From: Cyprinodon diabolis
Taxonomy: Eukaryota; Chordata; Actinopteri; Cyprinodontiformes; Cyprinodontidae
DNA length: 64,000 bases
NCBI GenBank assembly: GCA_030533445.1
Contig: CM060064.1
Location: forward strand, 1,171,416-1,235,415
Direction: 5' to 3'
A model generated the notes under the pieces. That model saw nothing but the letters and a program-made list of their open reading frames with translations, was not told where the DNA came from and did no database searches. A program made the translations under genes and the position numbers. Below are positions 22,796 through 36,089 of this stretch, in pieces (within the stretch, counting starts at the first letter, position 1; each line of letters begins with the position of its first letter).

Positions 22796-23364
22796 CAAAC
22801 CTGATGCTTAAGGAAAATATTTCCTGCCAAAATTCAAGAGCAAACATTTTCAATTTGATAGCAATAATTCCTCAACTTGGAATCAAAATTTCTATTCTCC
22901 TCTCCATCAAATGTTCTATTCTGTTCTCAGATCTGATGCTTCCTGCATTTTCTCCTCTCGTTTACTTCCTCCTCCTCACACATGAACCAGCCTCTGCTCG
23001 AGGCAGAGATACGCTCGGCAAAACTCAAGCTATTTTATTATCCATAAGCACCAACAGGCAAACTGAGTAGTAGAAAACAAGCGTACCCTTTCTGAAGCAG
23101 TCGTTCTATTACCTGGAAAGCAATGATATTACTCCAGTCAGAGAGAGAGAAAAAAATCCACAAGCAGAGCCAATGGGTTTGCAAAGATCGTTCACATTCA
23201 TTACTTCCAAACTGATCTGTTCAGTTCACCGTTCACTAAAGATAGGAACGTATTCATGGAACGCTGCTGATGGTCCTTCTCCAGTAAGTTTTGTCTCTCT
23301 GCCTTGAATCTAATCGTCAGTCAGTTGTTGTCAAACAGTCGTGATGGAGAGATGAAGATTTATT
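22796..23364. other. No gene recognised
   Basis: Unassigned DNA. The last part (about 23190-23260, GTTCACATTCATTAC and similar) may be the edge of the hAT-like repeat that follows. Confidence 0.35.
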
Positions 23365-24010
23365 TACCTTTTCGCCAAATTGCTTCAACGATCCCCACAG
23401 TTCATTAAGTTTCATGTGAATATGTCACCACCTACTGGTGAAGTGCAGAACTACAGATAGTGATGTAATCTGGGTTTTTTTTTTTCTTGTTTTTTTCCCA
23501 TTTAAGTTCCTTTGAAATTGTTAATGTTTGATCTGTATAATAAAAAGACAAAAAATCCTTTAAGGTTCACAGTTTCTCTGCCATTATAGTGAAATTAGCT
23601 CAAGCAGGCAGTGAAAATGTTTGTGCAAATTGGGCAACCAATAGCAAAATAAAAGCTGTTAGTCATTTTTATTCAAAAATAATCATTTTTCCACAGTTTT
23701 TGGTTTTAATCTGGTTGGAAGTTATGAGGTGAACCAATATTTTGGTTAAACCAACCAATCTGTTTTGGCAGTGTTTTTACCCATTCTATATTTGTAGAAG
23801 AGCAGAAGAATACAAATTAGTCACATCAGCCAAAAAACTTGTTAAGTTTTATCACAATTTTCAGAAATCTGAGGTGGATTTCAAAACCATCAACCTCAGG
23901 AGTGGAAGTTCATGTCTTACAGCTAACACCACTAGCAAAGTGTTAGCCTCTGAGAAAGTAATGCTACTTAAAGCCAATCTTACATCTGTAACCAGCGGCT
24001 TGCTCAGATT
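23365..24010 (+). repeat. hAT-like dispersed repeat, copy 1
   Basis: Direct copy of 53590-54112 with moderate divergence: GCTTCAACGATCCCCACAGT, then CACCTACTGGTGAAGTGCAG, a T-run, then TTTAAGGTTCACAGTTTCTC and CTCAAGCAGGCAGTGAAAAT. Text to about 24310 may belong to the same element. No coding domain. Confidence 0.65.
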
Positions 24011-24892
24011 CTGATCAATATATTGTTCAATCTAACCAAACTTGTTTTAACCAACTAGATTGGTTATTTTTCCAACCGATCTATTCCTAGAATCTATCCA
24101 AATGTTATCTAACTGACAGCAGCTCTCCTCCAAACTCCACATCTTGACTGAACACTGAGGCTGTTTAAATGGCCGCTGAAGTTCGGGGTGAGCTGAACCA
24201 CTTCCTGAAGCATCATGTGGTACAACGGGGCAGCGAGGCTTTGCACATCATCTATTTTCCCCAAATGAAGCAAGCCTCGATAATCGCCTCATGGAAAAGC
24301 CCCCCCCCCATCACTCGACACACGCCTAGTAGCCTCAGTGCATCTCATAGCATCACTATCAAACAGGTAGTGATGGTTTCACAGGTATTTTTCCTTAGTG
24401 ATGTAAAGAATCCGCCATATTGTCAAAGCCAGTCATAGTTTCAGCTGTGCTGCCTATTAAGGAACCTTTAATTTCTCACTGCAGAGCTCAGCCTGATCCC
24501 CAGAGCCCATAGGAGCAATAAAATGTTGATTTATCTCCTTCCCCCACAGCTCTGCACACTGAGCCAGGAGAGTTAATGATGTACTACTGCAGCTATTTAA
24601 ACCCCTACTTGAACACTGGTTTAAATATGGAAAGGCAAGTGAGGAATTAGCAGCCGTTTTGCCAACGTGATTCCAGTTTGCCCTCCTCGCCCCAGACCCC
24701 CTGATTTGCAATCGACCTTTTAGAAAGGAGGAGAACAGAATGTTTCAAAGAGAAAAGTCTGACTTAGAAAGAACATTGAACTCATTAAAAAACAACCACT
24801 TTATCTACAAACTGTATGCAAAAAGGATTTCACAGTCATCTGAAGCAAGTGAATACATATATATATAGATATAGATATATATATATATATAC
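24011..24892. other. No gene recognised
   Basis: Unassigned DNA, possibly including the 3' part of the preceding repeat. A TA/GA microsatellite is at about 24857-24891. Confidence 0.35.
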
Positions 24893-27720
24893 ACAGTCAG
24901 TCAGTTGCTAGGGAACCAGGGCAACTTGATGACAAACTGGCTACTGGAACAAGACATAGATGGACTAGAGCAGAAAACTTGGTACTGATGAAATGCTACT
25001 ATACAAGCGTTACATGCAGAGACTATGGGAATTATGGCAGCTCCAACAACCATCATCCACACTGACAAAGAAACAACTACTAACTCAGTGTTCTAACATC
25101 CGCAAACGGCAGCTCCTATCACAACTAGAAATTGATGAGGTACAACTGACATGCTGCAGTAAGGAGGAGTCAGGACAACAGGTCAGTAGGGAAATATCAT
25201 CATCCCAACACACAAAGATTGGGTCCCCAGCCCCAACAACAACAAGCCCACTAAACGTAAGGGCGGCTGACCTACGACGGCTGATCATGACCAAACTGGA
25301 TCCCCTAGTACGAAGTCCAAGACTGCCAAGGCTAAGTGACAGAGTACCCTCTGAAAGTCTTCTAGAAGATGTAAATGCAGCACTACATACTATCCCTACT
25401 AAAGACATAACTGAGACCAACGAGCTGACCTACGCCACAGCTACAGTGATCCTAGAGATGCTTGGCTATAAGATAAACACCACAGGCAACAAAGCAGAGC
25501 CCCCATGGAGGAGAAGGCTGTAAGCCAAGATCAAGGCAACACAAAGACAGGTTAGTCAGCTCTCAGACCTGCAGAAAGGTGTAGGGAAGAGGTTACCTAA
25601 GTACAACAAGCTGTCCATTCCTGAGGGTCTAGAAACTGCCAAACAAAGACTCGCCGCCCTGGTCACCCACCTAAAGAGATACAAGGGAGAAGCAGAAGCC
25701 AGGAGAATAAACCAGGTGTTCTCCACCAACCCATCCAAAGTGTACTCACAGTGGCAGGGTAATTCAAGATCAGATCCACCCAGGGCTGAGACTGAACAGT
25801 ACTGGAGAAACATATGGGAGAAGGAGGCATCCCACAACACCAATGCTCAGTGGCTAGGAGATCTAAGAACAGATCACAGCAATCTCCCAGAACAAGAACC
25901 AGTAACCGTTACAACGGCAGATGTCCAAGAAAGAGCGGCAGGTATGAAGAGCTGGACAGCACCAGGCCCTGACATAATCCACAGCTACTGGCTGAAAAAA
26001 CTAACCGCACTTCATGCACGCCTCACAGCACAAATGAACCAGCTGCTGATGGATGGGACCCACCCAGAATGGTTAACCGAAGGACGGACAATCCTGATCA
26101 TGAAGGATCCCTAGAAGGGAACAACCCCATCCAACTACCGGTCAATAACTTGCCTATGTACAACATGGAAGCTCCTGTCAGGCATCATAGTGGCTAAGAT
26201 GAATAGGCACATGACTCAATACATGCACCCTTCCCAGAAGGGAATAGGCAGTAACACCAGAGGAGCCAAGCACCAGCTACTAGTGGATAGAGCAGTCACT
26301 CGAGACTGTAAGACCAGGCAGACAAATCTGTGCACTGCCTGGATTGACTATAAGAAAGCCTATGACTCAATGCCACATACATGGATACTGGAATGCTTGG
26401 AAATGTACAAGATCAACAGGACTCTAATAGCCTTCATCAAGAACTCAATGAAGCTGTGGAAAACAAATCTGGAAGCCAATGCAAAGCCAATAGCACAAGT
26501 CACCATCAAGTGCGGCATATACCAGGGTGATGCACTCTCCCCGCTGCTGTTCTGCATAGGCCTGAACCCCCTCAGCCAGATCATCACAAAGACTGGCTAC
26601 GGATACCAATTCCGAAGCGGAACAATCATCAGTCACCACCCCAAATCCAGCACCCTGAGACTGTATGCCAAGCGTAGCGAGGGAGGCCGAGGGCTAGTGA
26701 GTGTCAAGACCACTGTCCAGGATGAAACAACTAAGACCCAGGAGTACATCAGAAAGATGGCCCCCAAAGACAAATGGCTTGGTGAATACCTCAGGCAGGA
26801 GAAAACCGAAAGCGAGGACAAGAAAGAGGAAGGAGAACCATCATGGAGGGACAAGCCGCTGCACGGCATATACCACAGACAAATAGAAGAACTGGCTGAT
26901 ATCAAAAAATCCTACCAGTGGCTGGAAAAGGCTGGACTGAAGGACAGCACAGAGGCACTAATCATGGCAGCACAAGAACAGGCACTCAGTACAAGATCAA
27001 CAGAGGCCAGGGTCTACCATACCAGGCAGGACCCCCGATGCAGACTGTGCAAAGATGCCTCTGAAACAATACAGCACATAACAGCAGGGTGTAAAATGCA
27101 GGCAGGAAGTGCATACATGGAACGCCATAACCAGGTAGCTGTCATAGTGTACAGGAACATCTGCCATGAGTATGGGCTGGAAGTCCCAAGGTCAAAATGG
27201 AAGACACCTCCTAAGGTAGTTGAGAATGACCGAGCTAAGATCCTATGGGACTTCAAGATCCAGACTGACAAACAGGTGATGGCTAACCAACCAGACATCG
27301 TGTTGATCGACAAACAGCAGAAGAAGGCAGTAGTGATAGATGTGGCAATCCCAAGCGACAGCAACATCAAGAAGAAAGAACACGAGAAGCTTGAGAAATA
27401 CCAAGGGCTGAAAGAGGAGCTAGAAAAGACGTGGAAAGTAAGAGCAGCAGTGGTGCCAGTGGTAATTGGAGCACTGGGGGCTGTGACCCCCAAACTGGGA
27501 GAGTGGCTACAGCAGATTCCAGGTAAAACATCAGAGGTCTCTGTCCAGAAGAGCGCAGTCCTAGGAACAGCTAAGATACTGCGCAGAACCCTCAAACTCC
27601 CAGGCCTCTGGTAGAGGACCCGAGCTTGAGGATGACACATACCCCCCCACCAGGGGGGAGAAAAACAGTTTAGTTACATATATATATTTTTATATATATG
27701 TGTGTGTGTTTGTGTGTGAT
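24893..27720 (+). mobile_element. R4/Dong-like LINE with restriction-like endonuclease
   Basis: One plus-strand frame (24993-27614) covers an N-terminal region, RT motifs and a C-terminal zinc knuckle with restriction-like endonuclease. This is the layout of R2/R4-group LINEs (Dong, R4, fish Rex6). The 3' UTR has a C/G hairpin (about 27640-27658) and ends in a TA/TG microsatellite (27676-27717). The second fragment at 35158-36045 belongs to the same family. Confidence 0.85.
24993..27614 (+). pseudogene. R4-like LINE polyprotein with two stops and lost RT catalytic motif
   Basis: One frame is open except for in-frame TAA at 25521-25523 and TAG at 26112-26114. RT landmarks are APGPDIIHSYWLKK, motif A CTAWIDYKKAYDSMPH (about 26335) and motif B GIYQGDALSPLLFCI (about 26515). 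Motif C with the catalytic Asp pair should follow SGTIISH (about 26630), but the text jumps to a later region (SSTLRLYAKRSEGGRG), so the palm end and thumb are deleted in frame. The C-terminus keeps a C-x2-C-x8-H-x4-C knuckle (CRLC...H...C, about 27040) and the endonuclease motif QPDIVLID...VIDVAIPSD (about 27290). The N-terminus upstream of 24993 continues in another frame. Confidence 0.87.
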
Positions 27721-30179
27721 TCTTTGATAAACCTCGGGATTCTCGCCAGTTTAAACACGTATTAGACCAACATGCTGCCCAGGAACAAACACAAACCAAC
27801 CACCTGTCCTTTCATTCAATCTCTGAGTGTTTTTGATTAAAATATTCAATTTTTGACATGATCCAACTTTTCAGTTCAGCAATCACTATTTTTTGCATAT
27901 GTGGAATATGCAAAGAATTTGCTTTTGTTGAAATGAGCCGCTGTCTCCATTCTGTGTCCAGTTGCATCTCTGCAGCATCGCAGGCCTGGATTTTCTCCAG
28001 TCAACTGACCTTCTTCTCTTCTGTTCAAACTTTGTGGTTAAAAATGTCTCCATCTGAAAAGTGCTTGGTTTTTACCAACAGTCACCACTGCAGATTGCAT
28101 TCAGCACCGCTAGTGAACATGAGTGATGACAGAGTGACAGCCAGAGAGCTTTTTATTTCACATTTAACCAGTGAAGGACTCAGCGTCCATCTTGTTCTCC
28201 TACTACAGTTTGTTACATACAGGGCAACACTCCCAACTGTAAAATAATAGAAATTTGAGCATGAAATGGGAACGGAGGCCGACTCTGATTCACCCACTCA
28301 GCTACTGCACTGTGATTAATAAATTAGGCTAATTGCACATTTTAAAGGTAAAAAGAAGCTGTAGCTGTAAAAACTGACCCTTTCAGTGAACAAATCTTTT
28401 GAATGAACCATTTTAGTGATTTGGTTCCAGTGATTCACTTTAGAGAACTATCATCACTAGACTCTAACCAAGGAGGGATTTAAAGATCAATAAACATGTT
28501 GCCATTCTAAATTAGTTGTATGTTTTATTTGTTTTTGTTCTGATTGATTAGTTGTAAAGTTTATTTTTCCTTCCATTAGACGATAATAACAGAAAGGCTC
28601 ACCTTTAACACAGCTGCCAACAAACACACCCCTGCTGTCTGTTTAAAATGTTTTCTGTGCTTTTAAAGTTTGCACAATAATTGGTGTTTAAATGATGATG
28701 TCACTAAAACTGTATAAAACAAAATAAGGTATTTCCTCTAATATGTACAATAGAGATGGTTAGTACAGGCTGTTATAAAACAGCTGTAATCTAGAAAATA
28801 AAAGCCTGTTTGTGCTTCAGCTCCTCTATTGTTATGATAAAAGTCATTCTGCATCTGTAAAACATTACTTTCAAAAATGACTGAAAAAATGTGCAACCTT
28901 CAGGGTTTAATAATGCAGAACTTTAAAAATGGGGGAAAAGTGTTTAATGATTGACAAATCTGAGATTAAAATGGATCCAAATAAGCTGAAATATGTTTTT
29001 GGCGGCGCTGGTGGAAGCTAACAGAAGCATTTGGGATTTCAACCTGCAGCACAGCTTTACACACTTATCTCTGCTGAGGAGAAAATATGGAGCCTGGGGA
29101 AGCAGCACTCCTCTTAGCGATCAAATTAAGCCTATTACCATCTCTGAAAAGACCTCCTGCTGGGAAAGTGAAGAAAATGAAGACAGTTTGCTGTCTGTTG
29201 TTGATTAACCTGTAAAATGAAGAGACCTTAGACTCTGATGGCAGAAATGTGAAAGTCTGAACTCTCCACAGCTTTTCTACAGGCGTCAGAGAGTTGATGA
29301 AGAGTACTTGAAGAAGGAAAATGAGTTTGGATCATCTGTAGAGAAATAAAAGTTACTCTGGCTGCAGCGATGCATGTTTTAGGTAAGGAAAAGCAGCCAT
29401 TCACCCAAAGGAACATTATTCACTATTATCATAATTTTGCGGCGCGTCACGCGAGTCAGATGCTTAAATGCTCCCGATGCGCTGCTTCAGCTGCTCAGAC
29501 GCGCTGCGCCTGCTGCGTCTGGTGTGAACGCAGCATTAGCGATCTTTTTCTTTCAGGCCTGTTAGCTACAGTTTCAGTCTTTGAAGCTCAGCTTTCTCAC
29601 TGCCGTTCTTTGAAAATGGCCGAGGGTTGGAAGAGTGTCAACGAAGTGGATGAGAAGAAAAGAAAGGCCTCAGAAGAGGCAGATATATCCCAGAATGAAG
29701 ATATATCCCTATTGGTGTTTTCTACTTACAAAAATGGACACTATTGGGTTTTTTGGGAGGATTCTGTAGGTGATGTGTTACAGTATAGTGATAAAGGCGA
29801 TATTTCAACATTTATGTCTATATGCAGCTTTTAAAACAAATGAGACCCCAGTTTGTTTTAGTGGTGTGGGGGATTTTGGCCTTACTGGAAATATTAGAAT
29901 GGAGGCAAAAGCCAACATCCAGGGGTTAATAAAAAATAATGATTGAAAAGTGTGTGACTATCTCGTTACTGGATGATTAGATTGGGATGTTCTAGATCTA
30001 TGAACTCTGGACACGGCTGGACGGACCGAAGCTTGGCTTGGTGACCCGGAACGGCACCAACACCTCAGGAACCAAACAAGAGAAGATCTGTTTCATGGAG
30101 TCAAACCTCAGAAAGCAGAGCGGATCTAGAACGGTCATCAGGGTTCAACAACGTTTCTCTGATAGATATTCCAAAAAAA
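27721..30179. other. No gene recognised
   Basis: Unassigned AT-rich DNA. At 28380-28469 the text GTGATTTGGTTCCAGTGATT...CATCACTAG resembles the end of a hAT-like element. At 29440-29550 a GC-rich patch (GTCTGGTGTGAACGCAGCAT) resembles a DNA-transposon terminus, but no partner end was found. The open frame 29370-29834 has no known domain. Confidence 0.35.
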
Positions 30180-30450
30180 GAAAATCAAAATCAATCCACT
30201 GGACTTTGTTTCCAGGTTTGAAGACGTTTCTCTTCCATCCAGGAAGATTTTTCAATTCAAAATGTCAGAAATAGCGTTTAGTTCCAGGTTTTATCCAGCA
30301 GCCCAACAAAGCCTGGTTTTAGTTTAGAAAACATGCAAATAGAAACGGATGAACGGGTCCCCCCCTTTGGAATGGGGGTCGTTTGGCTTCTTTGTTAGCC
30401 TGCAATGCCCCATACCTGTCTATGTCTCTGAAAGGGGGGTCATTAGAGGG
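30180..30450 (-). mobile_element. Penelope-like element, 3' fragment
   Basis: The text from AATCCACTGGACTTTGTTTC (about 30193), through AACATGCAAATAGAAACGGA, to GCCTGCAATGCCCCATACCT matches the 3' region of the element at 9655-9990 with clear divergence. No coding part remains. Confidence 0.7.
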
Positions 30451-31404
30451 AATTGTTGGCCTGGATGAACAGGGGTAACAAGACAGATAGTTTATTTGAC
30501 AATGTCAGCCGTTCCTCTTCTTTATTTAAACATTTTTCTTCTTTTTTTCCATTGAAGATACAGAGAAGTTTTTCCATCTTTTGTATCAAACATCAGAAAC
30601 CAGGTCATGATCAGACAGACTCTCCTGCTCAGCGCTGAACTTTATTTTTCATTCAGACAAGTTAACATTACTACACATATAATAAATAAATTACATCTGA
30701 GTATTTGGATCTTTAGAGGAAATAGAGCAAACAGTTTACAGAAGCAGAGAAAGTCCTGGTCTGGTTCTGCATTTAAGAACCAAAGGTCCACTTCACCGAT
30801 CAGAACCTCTGATGACAGAATGGATGACTCGTCAAAAAAAGTGCATTTATCAGGATGTAGAGAAAATGTTGAATCTTCTCAGAGTGATTTAAATCTCAGG
30901 TTTCTAATAAAAACAACAGAAAAAATCTTTGATTAAACAAAACAAAGCCAAGAAAGCTGAGTCCAGTTCTGCCTTCGATGGAGCTGCTTCCTGTGAAGCA
31001 GAGGATTATGGGACGTCTGCCTCGACATCAGGCGGGCCGTGATAGGACATCTGTAGCAACGAGCTCAAAGAGCCGGCTGCTGCCGTCCATCGACCGGAAG
31101 GACTTTAAGGACGTTGTCAAACTTTAGTTTTAGAATTTAAACAGAGATGTTAGGCGATTAAACCATCAGCCACCTCTCACTCAGCACGGCACGGTGGAGG
31201 AGGGATGATGATCCGATCTTCCTTTGAAGCTCCTGAAACCTTTCAGCGCTGAAATGTCTGCCCCAAAGTCCAGCCTGGAGGAAACCATCCAGGGGTCAAC
31301 GAGGTCAAGTTAAACAAAAGGAAAATCTTCCTCCTGAAGGAAACAAGCAGCTGAAGGCGGCTGGATCAACTCTTTTGGCTTCATTTTAGATTATGAACAG
31401 ACTG
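30451..31404. other. No gene recognised
   Basis: Unassigned DNA with no recognisable domain or repeat. Confidence 0.4.
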
Positions 31405-31674
31405 CACTGCAAAAACAATCCACAAATAAGTCATTATTTCTTATATTAAGTGTATTTACCCTTTAATTTAGCAGGTAAATGAGAGGATTTGTCAATGGAA
31501 AGAGTATTTTTACTGCTAGAACAAGATAATTAGATATTATTGCATTTGAAATAAGATGAAGAAATATTTTTTTCTTATTTTAAATGTAAATTGTTGTATT
31601 CCTTTGGCAAAGTGTCAGAAAACACACTGATAATAAGGGGAAATGATTTATTTAGATTTCAGTTTTTTGCAGTG
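31405..31674. mobile_element. MITE with CACTGCAAAAA ends (270 bp)
   Basis: Starts CACTGCAAAAAC and ends TTTTTTGCAGTG, with AT-rich inner arms (CAAATAAGTCATTATTTCTT) typical of a common fish hAT MITE. No convincing target duplication is visible (ACAGACTG against TGAAACCT). Confidence 0.75.
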
Positions 31675-32785
31675 TGAAACCTGTAGGGGTCAGACTAAAA
31701 TAAGGTTTTATGCTCTGATTCATAACTAAAACATACATCAGGTAGACTGGACTGTTGTTTTCCCCTCTGACATGTAAAATCGCTGTAAAGACATGAAAGA
31801 AGACAGAATGGGACAGCAGAGAAAGCAGAAATCATGAGGTTCGTTGGAGTCTAGAAGGCCTTCATCCCGTCTGACGTGCAGCCTCAGCAGAGCAGGAGAG
31901 GATGGGGCAGAGATGCTGGTCTCATACTGGAAACCAGCTGAGTGGGTCGGGGGGCAGCAGCTACCTGTAAAACACAAACCCAGCAGACATGGGTCACCCA
32001 GAAGGACACCTCCCCACTGATCCCACCGAGGCGTGACCTCAGCTCTCACTGGAAGCTGGGCGCCGCTTCTTTTCTCAAATATTAATTGGTACAAATTGTC
32101 AAAGAGTCACAGGTTATGGGAGGTAATTTATGATTAGTGGTGGACGGCGGAGTTTTAATTAAGTCCAGGCCAGAGTTCAGAGTGCTCGGGATGGAAGTGG
32201 TTCATTAATCACCAACGAGCAGAACCGCCCAGAACACGAAAGGCTAACGTGCATCACTTTTATCTGAATTACCTTTAATTACTGTCTGGTTGGAAACCTC
32301 CAGCTGAGGAGAGGCTCTGAGCAGAAAGGATCCCTTCCATTACAGGATGGGATCTAAAAATCATCTTTATTAAGAAGATTTCGCTTCTAACATTTTTATT
32401 AAACATTAAAAACTGTGATTGAAATGAGAAAAAAAAGAAAAATGAATCCACTTAATCTCCCAGAACTAAAATGTTTCTGCTATTTACAACCAAACATAAT
32501 AAAGCTGAGAGGACATCACTCAGACGATGATGACGATGATGTGTTTCTGTCTAATGATAGCAAACAGCGGCTCTGACACGTGTCTCTGTAGATAACAGCT
32601 GACTTTATAGAAGCTTCGGTTAATCAGGAAGCTGAGGAACGGCTCTCTTTGTATGCTGATGTCAGAGCTCCATGTTTAAGATTCAACAGGACGTTCCTCT
32701 GGGGTCTGGAGGAGTCAGAGATCACGATCAGCTTTCTAAAACAGCAGCTGTTTACTGTGAGCACGTCATGAAAGCATTAGATCAA
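31675..32785. other. No gene recognised
   Basis: Unassigned DNA. The open frame on the minus strand at 31738-32094 has no known domain. Confidence 0.4.
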
Positions 32786-33613
32786 AGTCCATGAGGCAGA
32801 CGCCCTGTCTACTTTTAAGGCTAGGCTTAAAACTTTCCTTTTTGATAAAGCTTCTAGTTAGAGTGGCTCAGGTTATCCTGAGCTATCTCTATAGTTCTGC
32901 TGCTATAGGCTTAGACTGCTGGAGGACATAGGGACCCCTTTTTCATCATTCTGCTTCATTCTATCTCTATTCTCCCACTCTGCAGAATCTGTTAGTTCAA
33001 TCTCTAACGTTCTGCTCTCTCTGCTTTTTCTCATAGTAGCTTCATCTGGTCTGTTCCTGTTTGGCTGTGACTCCATCCTGGAGAGAAATATCAGCTGTGC
33101 TGCTGCCATCAACACCTTTGTTTCTAGATGTTGGAGCTTGGCCTGTTTTCCAGTGTAGTCCTGTTTCTCTGACTGTGACTAACTGGATGTGCTCTCTTCA
33201 TCCTCTGACATGGGAGCTGGCTCGGAGCTCGTCTGCCTGGCTGTGTGTTTCCTGGACGGGGCCGCCTGTGGAGCTGGTTGACAGTTGCCTTTTGTATCTA
33301 TGCTTCTTTTTCTATGTCTGCTTCTGTCTCCTTGAACCCCAGTGGGCCTCAGCAGATGGCCGCTCACACTGAGCCTGGTTCTGCTGGAGGTTTCTTCCTG
33401 TTCAAAGGGAGTTTTTCCTCTCCACTGTCGCTACAAGCATGCTTAGTGTGAGGGATTGCTGAAGAGTCAATGAGTCGATGTAATAAGCTGGTTTTCCTCA
33501 GATAGAAAACTTTGAATCAATCTGACTGGATGATCTGGTGAACTGGGAAGTGCCGTCAGATAACGTGTTGAGAATTGGCGCTATAGAAATAAACTGAATA
33601 GAATTGAATTGAA
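32786..33613 (+). mobile_element. LINE 3' end (L2/CR1-like), fullest copy
   Basis: Begins with the last codons of a LINE ORF2 reading STFKARLKTFLFDKASS then TAG (about 32808-32861). The same style of ending (IDFKRGLKTFLFKQAYSATT) closes the L2-like LINE at 44354. A roughly 750-base 3' UTR follows, ending in GCGCTATAGAAATAAACTGA and a TTGAA repeat tail (to 33613). Other copies of this tail are at 5725-6344, 19211-20037, 43492-43653 plus 49553-50870, and 62103-62160. Confidence 0.8.
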
Positions 33614-34672
33614 TAGCATGCGTTGCTAAATGCATTCAGCTCCAAAACAACAAAGCCAGAGTGAAACATCCCTGATCCGAATCCTGATGTTTAGGATCAC
33701 TCAGCATAAACAAACTGGTGTTTGGACCATTGGTAGTCCTTAAAGGACGACTCACCCCTAAACAATTATGACATCATCATAATTCTAACAATGCACTGCA
33801 CATTTGTTGCAGTCCTGCTTTTGCATCTAAAACTGTCTGTTTGGTGCCATCCTCTGGTTTAAACAGGGTTACTACACCTGATTGTTTTTAGTGTTTGCTT
33901 CCCTGTTATTGTGATATAACCCCGAGAAGCTGCAGTCAGCAGTAATGGGCAGGGTTATAAAAATGCCTACGAGAAGAATGGAAAGGGTTGAGTTTTAATG
34001 TTTCCTCTCATCTACATATAAAACTGACACCAACTGACCACTCAGACAATTCAGAAATATGGAATATCATTATTACATCATACTGATACAGGCTGTATGT
34101 TAACACCACATCATGTGTCCAACAAACAACACATTCAAACCAAATAACGCCTAAAATATTAGAGGAGGGTCTGAAAAGCGATTGTCTTATACGGCTAGTG
34201 AAGTTGGAGAAATGAAAAGCTGCTTCTGAGTAAAACAGGATGAACAACTGTGATGCAGGGAAAGTAAGTATGAGGAGGTGAGAAAAGGGCGAGAGGGAGA
34301 AAACAGAGAGTGCCGGAGGGAGAGGAAGAGTGATGAAAGGATTATGAAGTTTGACAGAAGAATGAACATGGCTGCACTGCAGTGGCTGTCCATGCAAAGA
34401 CCCCAGGCGTCCGTCAGACTGCTGCCCGTCTGCACAGTGCTGAACACCTGGAAGCAGGTCGGTTCAGGAGGACAGAGGTTAGGCTGAACACCCATTTTCT
34501 CTTACTGGTGGCGAGTCTGACATAGTGAAGAAATTTTATTTTGGAATGTAAGCTTGTATGAGCGATGCAACTTTTAAACAGAGCGTGCATGAGGAGAAAT
34601 GGGCTTGTGTTTAGGAGCGGGTACAGGGTTCTGCATGACAAAAATCCTCCACTATACTTTTAAGGACAGCTG

Positions 34673-34726
<54 letters not shown>

Positions 34727-35157
34727 CCGCCCCCTTCTGCAGACACTCTGCTGCACCTCTCCAAGACTGTAGGTGACCACAGACAGTGCTGCAAACAGGA
34801 GACCTCTGATTGGTCAGATCTACATCACCTCTACACTATACGTATTTCCTGTTTGGTACCTTATCAGATTGTTTTGTTTGTCTGACCGCCATTGTGGAAA
34901 ACGACTGATGAGCAGCTAGCAGAGCGAGGTGCGCAAGAACGCTGCGACCCTTTTCCTGCCTTTTTGGCCCTCATGTTCCTCCGTTGTTGCACAAACTTGC
35001 CCCCACTTTCTCACCGCCTCGGCCGTATCTAGACCCACAGCTAGTTCCTGATTTTCCCTCTGGCGTTGTGGTGTTGAATAACAGCCCAGACCACGCTTCA
35101 ATGTTGGGCAGAAATCAAAACTATCTACGACACGCTGCTGGAGGAGGAGAACCAGAC
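33614..35157. other. No gene recognised
   Basis: Unassigned DNA with a (TA)n microsatellite at 34673-34723. Open frames of up to about 130 residues show no domain. Confidence 0.4.
34673..34723. repeat. (TA)n microsatellite
   Basis: About 50 bases of TA with one GTA interruption. Confidence 0.95.
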
Positions 35158-36045
35158 CTTTAGGCTGTACGCCAGCCGAAAGGAAGGAGGCTGAGGACTA
35201 GTGAGAGCGACAGCCACTATCCAGGATGAAATATCCAAGATCCATAAGTACATCAAGGACAAGGCTCCAACAGACGACATCCTCACTGAATGTCTCAGTC
35301 AATGTGGAACAGAAGGTGCCAGAGATTTCTTCATGGGAGGATAAGCTCCTATACGGGATGTACCATCGGAACATAATCGAAGTGGCAGATATCAGGAAAT
35401 CCTACCAATGGCTAGACAATTCCGGACTGAAGGACAGCACAGAGGCACTCATCATGGCTGCAGGTGCAGACTGTGCAAAGACGCCCCTACGTCAATTCAG
35501 CGCATAACTGCAGGGTGCAACATGCTGGCAGGGAAAGCTTACATGGAGTGCTATAACCAAGTGGTGGGAATAGTACACAGGAACATCTGTGCAGAGTATG
35601 GACTGGAAACCCCAAGGTCAAAGTGGGAAACACCTCCAAAGACGGTAGAGAAGGACCAAGTCAAGATCCTGTGGGACTTCCAGGTACAGACGGACTGAAT
35701 GGTAACGGCAAACCAACAGGACATTGTGGTGGTGGACAGAATGCAGAGGAAAGCCGTGGTGGACATAGCAATACCAAGTGACTGCAACATCAGGCTAAAG
35801 GAACATGAGAAACTAGAGAAATACCAGGGGCTCAGAGAAGAGCTGGAGAAAACCTGGAAGGTCAAGGCATCAGTGGAACCTGTGGTCTTTGGGGGGGCAG
35901 TGGCCCCCAGACTGGAGGAGTAGTTACAGTAGATCCCTGGAAACACATCAGACATCTCGGTCCAGAAGAGTGCAGTTCTAGGAACATCAAAGATACTGGC
36001 AGAACCCTCAAGCTCCCAGGCCTCTGGTAGAGGACCTGAGCTGGG
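35158..36045 (+). pseudogene. R4-like LINE, C-terminal fragment
   Basis: The 5'-truncated second copy of the family at 24893. It starts FRLYASRKEGG (about 35160), then ATIQDEISKIHKYIKDKAPT, YQWLDNSGLKDSTEALIMAA, the CCHC knuckle CRLCKDAPTSIQRITAGC (His replaced by Arg) and the endonuclease QQDIVVVDRMQRKAV...DIAIPSD. The Pro of the PD motif is Gln here. Several frame changes and stops (TGA in GGTGA near 35191, TGA at 35696-35698) disable it. It keeps the 3' end GSSSSQASGRGPELG-like segment at about 36020. Confidence 0.82.
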
Positions 36046-36089
36046 AGGAAAAATGGGGGAAGACCGCCCGCATTGGTCGAGGAACAGTT

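Noticed and set aside
26360..27640. Minus-strand frames of up to 208 residues over the R4-like LINE
   Set aside because: Antisense shadows of a clear plus-strand RT/endonuclease frame.
29370..29834. 154-residue frame starting MHVLGKEKQ as a possible gene
   Set aside because: It runs across a GC-rich patch that resembles a transposon terminus (GTCTGGTGTGAACGCAGCAT); no domain.
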